Shown one piece after another: positions 1 to 5,581 of a stretch of DNA of 5,941 nt; within the stretch, counting starts at the first letter, position 1; each line of letters opens with the position of its first letter. Origin of the DNA: Bacillota bacterium (GTDB lineage: Bacteria; Bacillota; Clostridia; Lachnospirales; Cellulosilyticaceae); the NCBI GenBank assembly GCA_023412455.1, contig JAEYNQ010000126.1, positions 1 through 5,941 of the forward strand, read 5' to 3'. The notes beneath the pieces were generated by a model. The model was given only the letters and a program-made list of their open reading frames with translations, had not been told where the DNA came from and made no database searches. Position numbers and translations under genes: made by a program.

Positions 1-279
1 AAATGGATATTAGAAAATCAAACGCCACCACCCATGGAATTTTCAGAACTGGTATCAACCCAAATGGAAGTGGAAATGCAATCTATCCTGAAAGATTTGT
101 TAGTGTTGAAAATGCAAACACCAGAAATGGGGGAGGGTAAGCAAATTGATAAATTAAATAAATATATTGAATATAATATTCCTATCCTAAAAACTACCCT
201 AGATAATCTTCCAGATCATAGGAATGTATCCTGGCAGGAACTTAATAATCTCTTCTTACTGTATCTGAAAATGCCATAA
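1..279 (+). CDS. RlaP/YcgL-like nucleotidyltransferase, C-terminal part (5' end outside window)
   Basis: The reading frame is open from base 1 to the TAA at 277-279, giving 92 codons. The first ATG (34) has no ribosome binding site before it, so the gene almost certainly begins left of the window. The visible part is the C-terminal helical region: a KWI.....TPPPMEF.ELV segment, then a LL..K..TPEMGEGK.I..LN.YIE segment, then a short LN.LFLLYL tail. From memory of the family this order fits COG3541 (RlaP/YcgL-like predicted nucleotidyltransferases), where a W-I-E...PPMEFEKL motif follows the catalytic domain. The catalytic GS...D.D motif would lie upstream and cannot be seen, so activity is inferred only. 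The substrate of this family is not established. A hairpin terminator starts 32 bases after the stop. The family call is fairly likely but rests on remembered motifs, not a search. Confidence 0.62.
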   Translation, partial: KWILENQTPPPMEFSELVSTQMEVEMQSILKDLLVLKMQTPEMGEGKQIDKLNKYIEYNIPILKTTLDNLPDHRNVSWQELNNLFLLYLKMP

Positions 280-311
280 TAGTAGTAAAAGCACGGAAAT
301 AACATGGATTT

Positions 312-352
312 AAAAGCGCCCACTTTAAAACTAAGTAGGTGCTTTTGTTTTT
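312..352 (+). terminator. Rho-independent terminator after the RlaP-like gene
   Basis: The arms at 312-325 and 333-346 form a 14-bp stem with one G-U pair and one C-A mismatch, closed by a 7-nt loop. The right arm runs into a T-rich tail (TTTTGTTTTT, 343-352). It lies just downstream of the stop at 279 on the same strand, as expected for an intrinsic terminator. Confidence 0.85.
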
Positions 353-515
353 GGCCTCAAATTAAGGGAGAGTTGATAGATGCTAGCTAAATAACTAAGG
401 GCTAGTCCAAATTAGAATAAATTATTATTTGTAATAATAGGATGGGCTATAAAAGGACAAGGCAGAAGCAGTACGCCATAATCAAGAAGAACTGACGCTT
501 TAATGGATTAGCAAG
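353..515. other. Gene-free intergenic stretch
   Basis: Between the terminator and the gdh promoter I see no credible gene on either strand: stops are frequent in all frames and no ribosome binding site precedes a usable start. Two small dyads are visible. One is CTAGC...GCTAG near 383-405. The other is ATTATTA-TTTG-TAATAAT at 421-438, a perfect 7-bp stem made only of A and T. I recognise no riboswitch or T-box. Any operator for the downstream gdh promoter would be expected here, but none can be named. Confidence 0.6.
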
Positions 516-543
516 TTGACATTAGTATTTTTTAATGTATAAT
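516..543 (+). promoter_or_regulatory. Consensus sigma-A promoter of the glutamate dehydrogenase gene
   Basis: A perfect -35 box TTGACA (516-521) and a perfect -10 box TATAAT (538-543) are separated by 16 bp, with an AT-rich spacer and flanks. Transcription should start near 550, giving a leader of about 65 nt before the ATG at 615. A match this good predicts strong vegetative expression unless a repressor acts. No repressor site is recognised. Confidence 0.85.
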
Positions 544-603
544 TAATTATGTATTTTTCTATAAAAATCTAAATAATAACAAAAATCAATAAAAAATTTA
601 TGC

Positions 604-609
604 GAGGAG
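604..609 (+). promoter_or_regulatory. Ribosome binding site that fixes the gdh start
   Basis: GAGGAG lies five bases before the ATG at 615. It overlaps the first codons that would be used if translation began at the in-frame ATG at 600, and that earlier ATG has only A/T-rich DNA before it. The start at 615 is therefore preferred. Confidence 0.85.
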
Positions 610-614
610 ATACC

Positions 615-1901
615 ATGGAAAACAAATCTTACAATCCTTATGAAACAGCACAACATCAATTCGACAGTGTAGCAGATAAACTTGATTTAGATCAGTCTAC
701 ACGTCAATTGCTTCGTCAACCAAGTCGTGAATATCATTTTACAATTCCTGTAAAGATGGATGACGGAACGACAGAGGTATTTAATGGATACCGTATTCAA
801 CATAATGATGCAAGAGGTCCTGCAAAAGGAGGCATTCGATTCCATCCACAGGAAACTGTTGATACGATCAAAGCCCTTTCTATGTGGATGACATGGAAAT
901 GTGCAGTAGTAGATATTCCACTCGGAGGAGGGAAGGGTGGCGTTATTTGTGATCCACATAAACTTTCTTTAGGCGAACAGGAGAGATTATGTCGTGGTTA
1001 TGTAAGACAACTTTCTAGAAACATGGGACCTCTATCAGATGTACCTGCACCAGATGTTATGACCAATGGACAACATATGCTTTGGATGATGGACGAATAT
1101 GAAACAATTCTTGGTGGACACTATCCAGGTGCTATTACTGGTAAACCCGTAGGAATGGGTGGTTCTCTAGGACGTACTGAAGCTACAGGCTATGGTGTAG
1201 TTTTTACATTAAGAGAAACATTGAAAAATTTGAACATTGACATAACAACCAGTACCGCTAGTATTCAAGGATTTGGTAATGTTGCGGAATATGCAGCTCG
1301 CTTATATTCTAGCTTAGGTGGTAAAGTTGTGGCTGTATCCAGTTGGGATAATAAAGATAAAACGTCCTATACCTTCCGTAAATCTGAAGGACTTGATATT
1401 CAAAAGATGGTTGATATCAAGGATTCCTTTGGCACCATTGATAAAGAAAAGGCTAAAGAACTTGGATGTGAGGTTTTACCTGGTGAAGATTGGATTGCTC
1501 AGGATGTAGATATTCTTCTTCCTTGTGCCTTAGAAAATCAGATTACGCCTCTTACTTTTGCTCGAATCAGCGATCAAGTAAAGGTAATATGTGAAGGGGC
1601 TAATGGTCCTACAACACCAGATGCAGATGAATTAATTAAAGCCAAAAATATTTATCTTATTCCTGACTTTTTGTGTAATGCTGGTGGCGTAACTTGTAGT
1701 TATTTTGAACAAATTCAATGTAATATGAATTATTTCTGGTCCAAAGAAGAAGTTATGGATAAACTAGATTACAAAATGACGAGTGCTTATCATGCTGTAC
1801 ATAATCTTGCAGTAGAAAAAGGCTTATATATGCGAGAAGCAGCCTATGTAATTGCCATTAATCGTGTTTCAGAAGCAGTGAAGCTTCGCGGATGGGTATA
1901 A
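615..1901 (+). CDS. gdhA: Glutamate dehydrogenase (Glu/Leu/Phe/Val dehydrogenase family)
   Basis: This cytoplasmic, probably hexameric enzyme interconverts L-glutamate with 2-oxoglutarate plus ammonia, using a nicotinamide cofactor. The 428-residue length is normal for the family. The N-terminal substrate domain carries the three family lysines: K71 in PAKGGIRFHP, K95 in MTWKCAV and K107 in LGGGKGG. The catalytic Asp is D147 in VPAPDVMTNG. GKPVGMGGSLGR.EATGYG follows. The Rossmann fold contains GFGNVA (219-224). S362 in NAGGVTCSYFE matches the serine that binds the glutamate side-chain carboxylate. K71 and S362 together favour glutamate over leucine or phenylalanine as substrate. The protein ends EAVKLRGWV, as in clostridial GdhA. 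The residue after the second Rossmann strand, often acidic in NAD enzymes, is serine here (VVAVSSWD), so cofactor choice is not settled. The gene has its own consensus promoter and is followed by a large hairpin. Confidence 0.95.
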   Translation: MENKSYNPYETAQHQFDSVADKLDLDQSTRQLLRQPSREYHFTIPVKMDDGTTEVFNGYRIQHNDARGPAKGGIRFHPQETVDTIKALSMWMTWKCAVVDIPLGGGKGGVICDPHKLSLGEQERLCRGYVRQLSRNMGPLSDVPAPDVMTNGQHMLWMMDEYETILGGHYPGAITGKPVGMGGSLGRTEATGYGVVFTLRETLKNLNIDITTSTASIQGFGNVAEYAARLYSSLGGKVVAVSSWDNKDKTSYTFRKSEGLDIQKMVDIKDSFGTIDKEKAKELGCEVLPGEDWIAQDVDILLPCALENQITPLTFARISDQVKVICEGANGPTTPDADELIKAKNIYLIPDFLCNAGGVTCSYFEQIQCNMNYFWSKEEVMDKLDYKMTSAYHAVHNLAVEKGLYMREAAYVIAINRVSEAVKLRGWV

Positions 1902-1909
1902 TATTTTTG

Positions 1910-2008
1910 AAAGCTATTACAAAATGAATCCATGTGCCTGATTGGATGTTGGTAAAACATTCCAGCACTGTATCAGGCACATACTTTTACTTTTGTAACA
2001 GCTTTTTT
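1910..2008 (+). terminator. Long nested hairpin ending in a T run, between gdh and the PPDK/NTase gene
   Basis: Three stems are nested. The outer stem is 1910-1924 with 1991-2005 (15 bp, one A-C mismatch). The middle stem is 1932-1942 with 1972-1982 (11 bp, perfect: ATGTGCCTGAT and its complement). The inner stem is 1943-1950 with 1956-1964 (8 bp with one bulged base), closed by GGTAA. The outer right arm runs into six Ts (2003-2008), so it can act as an intrinsic terminator in the rightward direction. There is no matching T run for the opposite strand. It starts eight bases after the gdh stop and ends 24 bases before the next ribosome binding site. At about 100 nt it is much larger than a plain terminator. 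An attenuator, an mRNA-stability element or a small mobile hairpin repeat are alternatives. Confidence 0.7.
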
Positions 2009-2046
2009 ATATTTATGAGGTAAATTTAATTCAAGGGGTAATAGCG

Positions 2047-5000
2047 ATGAATCGATTTAAAGATCAAGATTTGGATGTTTTGGTAGAAAGAGCTAAGGAA
2101 CTGGAATGCTTTTATTTGGTAGATGAAGCTCTTGCAGCTCCTTCTCTTTCGGATAGTTTATTTAAAGTCACAGAAGTAACACCCATAGGCTTTCACGATT
2201 ATAATAACTGTTCCGTTTATATTGTCCTTGATGGTCAGACTTATGCTACCAAACCTATCCTAGAAGATGGCTATATATTGCAATCTGAAATTATACTGAA
2301 TGGTGTATCCCACGGAACCATTAAAGCCATCTACCCAAAGCATATGATTACCAATACAGGGTGCATTTTTCTTCCTGAAGAACAGAAATTGTTAGATACC
2401 ATTGCCAATCGTATTGCAGAAAGACTCTTTAAAGTAAATTTGCAGCCTAAAAATCGATTTCGTGGAGATTGGGAAGCGATTATCACATTATTGAAGAATA
2501 CCAATCGAACGATGCTTCTTTATGTATGTGAAAAAATGCTAGCTCTTCTTGCTAGAACCAGCCCCAGCATAGTGGATGATATTTTTGACAAAATGAACTG
2601 GAAAAAATATAGGATGCAATGTGAAATTAACTTTCCTTTAGAAACCTTGCCAGCTTTTGACGTTACACAATTAAGTCAGATACTATTTTCTTATGCTGGA
2701 CTCTGTTTAGAAGATGCTTCCATTTACAATTACATCAATTTGTGGATTTATCAGGGGACAACCTATGAACTTATTAAAAAAATTGATAAGAAGGATGCTG
2801 ATTTAAAAGATATCACCTATGCCCTGTCCCAATATATGAATGCGGTTATGGGTAATGAAATGGTAAGTGAAGCTACGAAACGTTGGCTTACTGTAGAATT
2901 AATCCAAAGATTCCTAACGGATAAACCTACCATGGTTGCTAATGCACAGCAATACATCTCCATAGAAGCTCTTTGTAACCTTCTTGACAACGTGATCTGT
3001 TCTCCTAAGAGCATTGGAAAAATAGGAGGCAAAGGGACGGGGTTCTTTATTGCCAATCAGATTATAGCTTCTCATATGGAAGAGCATCCGGAGTTTGCTA
3101 AAATTAAAATGCCTAGAACCTGGTATATTACCTCTGATGAATTATCCCATTTGATTGAGCGCAATGGATTGGATGAACTCAATGAACATAAATACCGAGA
3201 CATTCTTGAGATACGAACAAGTTATCCCCGAATTATACATATGATGAAGAACTCTAAATTTTCTTCTTATATTATAAATGAGCTAGGACAAATACTAGAT
3301 ATCTGTCAGGATAAACCTTTAATTATTCGATCTTCAAGTCTGTTGGAAGATCAAATGGATACCTCCTTCTCGGGAAAATATAAGAGTCTTTTTATTACCA
3401 ACTCAGGAACCAAGTCAGAAAGACTTCAGCAATTAATAGAGGGGATTTTAGAAGTTTATGCCTCTTTATTTAATCCTGATTCCATTCAATATCGAAAAGA
3501 GCGTCATTTAATCGACTGCTCCGAACAAATGGGGATTATGATCCAAGAGGTAGTAGGAACCCGAGTGGGACCTTATTTCTTCCCCCTCTATGCAGGTGTT
3601 GCTTTTAGTAACAATGAGCTCAGGTGGTCTCCTAGAATCAAGAGAGAAGATGGTTTGTTGCGCATGGTAATGGGACTAGGAACCAGAGCCGTTGACCGCA
3701 TCGGAGATGATTATCCTATCTTGCTTTCTCCAGGGCAACCCAATCTTCTAGTCAATCAGTTAGCTGCAGATTTAGTAAAGTATTCACCTCGGATGATGGA
3801 TGTGTTAGATGTTGAAAACAACTGCTTCTTAACCCTTCCCATTGCTCAGGTCATTAAGGAATATGGTCATCAAATTCCTCATATTAATTATGTGACTTCT
3901 GTATTGAAAGAAGACATTTTAGTTGGTGTGAACGCCTATACAACTAATTTTAAATCAGATGAGATGGTCATCACCTTTCATCATCTCATAAGGAATACCT
4001 CCATGGTAAAGCAAATTCAATCTGTCTTGCTGTTGTTGAAGGAGAAGTTAGGGTATCCCGTAGACATTGAATTTGCCAGCGATGGGGATAATCTTTACCT
4101 GTTACAGTGTCGTCCACAAAGCAGAAATCATGATAATAGACCTGTTGCCATACCTCCTGACATACCTTACCAAAAGACTATCTTTACTGCAGATAGATAT
4201 ATTTCCAATGGAAAGGTTACGGGTATTAAGACGATTGTATATGTAGATCCTTTTGAATATGTAGCTTTAGAAAAACATGAAGATCTGGTGAATGTAGCCT
4301 ATGCCATCAGCCATTTGAATAGTATCCTCCCTCGGAAAAGCTTTATTTTAATGGGACCAGGACGATGGGGGAGCCGTGGTGATATTAAGCTTGGAGTCCC
4401 TGTTGCCTATTCGGATATTAATAATACAGCCATGCTCATTGAGATTTCAACAAAGGAGTCCAAGTTTCAGCCCGAACTCTCCTTCGGCACCCATTTTTTT
4501 CAGGATCTAGTAGAAGAAAATATCAAGTACCTTCCTCTTTATCCTGAAGATAAAAGCATTACTTTTAATAAGTGGTTCTTTGCCAATAAGAACAATTTTC
4601 TAGGGGAGATGGTTCCTTCCTACTCCTATTTAAGTCACGTTATTAAAGTCATTCGTGTAGAGGAAATCGGCTTCGATAAAGAACTGGTTGTCTTAATGAA
4701 TGCTGATTTGCAAAAAGCCATTGCCTATCTCGATTCCCCTTCTATAGCCATGGAAACATCTGGTATTGAACAGTTAGGGGCAGAGCCTATTGAAGATAAT
4801 AAGGAAGACCATGGTTGGAAGTGGCGTCATTATATGGCAGAGCAAATAGCTGCAAGCATAGATATGCATGCTTGTGGAGTAAAGGGTATCTATCTTTTTG
4901 GAAGTACAAATAATTGCTCCGCAAGATGTAACAGTGATATTGATCTGATCATTCATTTTGATGGTACCTTAGAGCAAAAGGAGCAGCTTGCTAACTGGCT

Positions 5001-5175
5001 TGACGGTTGGAGTATGGCTTTAGCCCGAATGAATTATTTGAAAACAGGGTACCAGCCTGATAGACTTTTAGATGTCCATTATGTTACGGATCAAGATATT
5101 GTAAATAAAACCTCCTACGCCTTAAAAATAAATTCAATCTATGATCCTGCTTTTCCCCTTCGCCTAAGGGATTAG
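2047..5175 (+). CDS. PEP-synthase/PPDK-type ATP-binding protein fused to a C-terminal nucleotidyltransferase
   Basis: This 1042-residue protein is probably cytoplasmic, with no signal peptide or membrane segment. AAGGGG (2033-2038), eight bases before the ATG, fixes the start. Residues 45-130 look like a GAF-type sensor fold, ending FLPEEQKLLDTIANRIAERL. Residues 140-310 are a helical linker. Residues 318-691 are a PPDK/PEP-synthase N-terminal ATP-binding domain: IGGKGTGF (K329), IIRSSSLLED (428-435), SFSGKY (440-445), MGLGTRAVDR (542-551), DIEFA (673-677) and LLQCRP (685-690). Residues 710-880 form another conserved block with MGPGRWGSRGDIKLGVPV (769-786) and SFGTHFFQD (812-820). Residues 925-1042 are a minimal nucleotidyltransferase: LFGS, then SDIDLII with D964 and D966, and a likely third acid, D1009, in RLLDVHYV. 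The swivelling phospho-histidine domain (TSHA motif) and PEP/pyruvate barrel of real PEP synthase and PPDK are absent. The protein therefore probably binds ATP and transfers phosphate or nucleotide to an unknown target. Similar long PEP/pyruvate-binding proteins are known, but their role is not established to my knowledge. Confidence 0.85.
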   Translation: MNRFKDQDLDVLVERAKELECFYLVDEALAAPSLSDSLFKVTEVTPIGFHDYNNCSVYIVLDGQTYATKPILEDGYILQSEIILNGVSHGTIKAIYPKHMITNTGCIFLPEEQKLLDTIANRIAERLFKVNLQPKNRFRGDWEAIITLLKNTNRTMLLYVCEKMLALLARTSPSIVDDIFDKMNWKKYRMQCEINFPLETLPAFDVTQLSQILFSYAGLCLEDASIYNYINLWIYQGTTYELIKKIDKKDADLKDITYALSQYMNAVMGNEMVSEATKRWLTVELIQRFLTDKPTMVANAQQYISIEALCNLLDNVICSPKSIGKIGGKGTGFFIANQIIASHMEEHPEFAKIKMPRTWYITSDELSHLIERNGLDELNEHKYRDILEIRTSYPRIIHMMKNSKFSSYIINELGQILDICQDKPLIIRSSSLLEDQMDTSFSGKYKSLFITNSGTKSERLQQLIEGILEVYASLFNPDSIQYRKERHLIDCSEQMGIMIQEVVGTRVGPYFFPLYAGVAFSNNELRWSPRIKREDGLLRMVMGLGTRAVDRIGDDYPILLSPGQPNLLVNQLAADLVKYSPRMMDVLDVENNCFLTLPIAQVIKEYGHQIPHINYVTSVLKEDILVGVNAYTTNFKSDEMVITFHHLIRNTSMVKQIQSVLLLLKEKLGYPVDIEFASDGDNLYLLQCRPQSRNHDNRPVAIPPDIPYQKTIFTADRYISNGKVTGIKTIVYVDPFEYVALEKHEDLVNVAYAISHLNSILPRKSFILMGPGRWGSRGDIKLGVPVAYSDINNTAMLIEISTKESKFQPELSFGTHFFQDLVEENIKYLPLYPEDKSITFNKWFFANKNNFLGEMVPSYSYLSHVIKVIRVEEIGFDKELVVLMNADLQKAIAYLDSPSIAMETSGIEQLGAEPIEDNKEDHGWKWRHYMAEQIAASIDMHACGVKGIYLFGSTNNCSARCNSDIDLIIHFDGTLEQKEQLANWLDGWSMALARMNYLKTGYQPDRLLDVHYVTDQDIVNKTSYALKINSIYDPAFPLRLRD

Positions 5176-5210
5176 GAAGTTAGAGGTTTTAGGAAATAGC
5201 CCGTAAAAAA

Positions 5211-5275
5211 ATGATAGAAGGTGCTTTTTAAAGCAAGAGTAGTTCTCTTGCTTTAAAAAGCACCTTCTTAGTCAT
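5211..5275. terminator. Perfect 24-bp hairpin terminator between converging genes
   Basis: Positions 5216-5239 and 5245-5268 are exact inverted repeats of 24 bp around a TAGTT loop. After a small internal bulge, ATGA (5211-5214) and TCAT (5272-5275) add four more pairs. On the minus strand the hairpin runs directly into a run of seven Ts (the A run at 5205-5211), so it should stop leftward transcription from the small gene and ferritin. On the plus side the DNA after the stem is only moderately T-rich, so termination of the PPDK/NTase transcript is plausible but weaker. Its position, 36 bases past one stop and 37 past the other, fits a shared bidirectional terminator. Confidence 0.85.
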
Positions 5276-5311
5276 TGAAAATAGTTTAATTGTTTTTAAT
5301 AGAATCAAGTA

Positions 5312-5476
5312 TTACTCGCCGTCTTCGCCACCAGGTCCATCGCGCCTTGGTCTTGAAGATTCAGGAAGTGGCTCTACTGAGTCATAGGGATTAAGCTTGC
5401 TGGTATTAGTAGACGTAGCTTTCTCATCAGAAGCATCATTCGTCATGGATTTGTTGAAATGCTCTTGTTGTTTCAT
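5312..5476 (-). CDS. Small hypothetical protein, 54 aa, with a glycine- and charge-rich tail
   Basis: The frame runs from ATG (5474-5476) to TAA (5312-5314). AAAGGA (5487-5492) lies ten bases before the start. I do not recognise the family. The protein begins MKQQEHFNKSM, has a polar Thr/Ser/Asn-rich middle, then NPYDSVEPLPE, and ends SSRPRRDGPGGEDGE. It has no cysteine, no hydrophobic segment and no signal peptide, so it is probably soluble and largely disordered. The last 41 coding bases (5315-5355) are about two-thirds G+C, clearly richer than the neighbourhood, which suggests that the tail is under protein-level constraint. It sits between a ferritin gene on the same strand and a strong terminator, in a normal gene position. 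A peptide precursor or a small stress or spore protein are possible, with nothing decisive. That it is a real gene is likely; its function is unknown. Confidence 0.65.
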   Translation of the reverse strand: MKQQEHFNKSMTNDASDEKATSTNTSKLNPYDSVEPLPESSRPRRDGPGGEDGE

Positions 5477-5492
5477 AATGACATCGTCCTTT

Positions 5493-5506
5493 CATACTAT
5501 AGTATG
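5493..5506. promoter_or_regulatory. Perfect 14-bp palindrome before the small gene (possible operator)
   Basis: CATACTATAGTATG is an exact palindrome with no spacer. It lies directly before the ribosome binding site of the leftward small gene and overlaps the presumed -10 region. This is a typical place for a dimeric repressor to bind, but I cannot assign it to a regulator family. By chance one such site is not very rare in AT-rich DNA, so its position is the main support. Confidence 0.35.
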
Positions 5507-5528
5507 GACAGAAAATCATTTTATATGA
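5499..5528 (-). promoter_or_regulatory. Possible sporulation sigma-E-like promoter of the small gene
   Basis: On the minus strand TCATATA (5528-5522) and CATACTAT (5506-5499) are 15 bp apart. The Bacillus sigma-E consensus is roughly KMATATT, 14-15 bp, CATACANT, so each box differs at one position. Transcription would start near 5492, giving a leader of about 16 nt. A sigma-A reading (TATAAA at 5525-5520) lacks a good -35 box. Sigma-K is less likely because no AC is placed 16-17 bp upstream of CATACTATA. Confidence 0.35.
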
Positions 5529-5581
5529 GAATGAAGCATTAAAACATTTCATAGATAAAAATCCTATGTGTTGAGATAGAA

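Noticed and set aside
34..279. A complete 81-aa protein starting at ATG 34
   Set aside because: There is no ribosome binding site, and the same frame is open back to base 1 with family-like residues (KWI.....TPPP), so this Met is internal to a longer gene.
442..503. Two short open stretches in the gap: MGYKRTRQKQYAIIKKN, and a start-less frame reading KDKAEAVRHNQEELTL
   Set aside because: Each is under 20 codons, without a convincing ribosome binding site or known motif. They could be remnants of a decayed gene, but nothing supports this.
600..614. In-frame ATG at 600 as the start of glutamate dehydrogenase
   Set aside because: It has only A/T-rich DNA before it, and it would place GAGGAG (604-609) inside the coding region. 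That site is five bases before the ATG at 615, which also gives the usual family length.
687..959. Open frame antisense to glutamate dehydrogenase (and similar ones within the large gene)
   Set aside because: They have no ribosome binding site and no recognisable protein features, and they lie opposite strongly conserved coding sequence, so they are shadows.
2047..5175. Annotation as phosphoenolpyruvate synthase or pyruvate phosphate dikinase
   Set aside because: Only the ATP-binding domain is present. The phospho-histidine domain and the PEP/pyruvate barrel are missing and are replaced by other domains.
5550..5568. Minus-strand hairpin CATAG/CTATG as a ferritin terminator
   Set aside because: The stem is only 5 bp with a 9-base loop and a poor T run, too weak to call.
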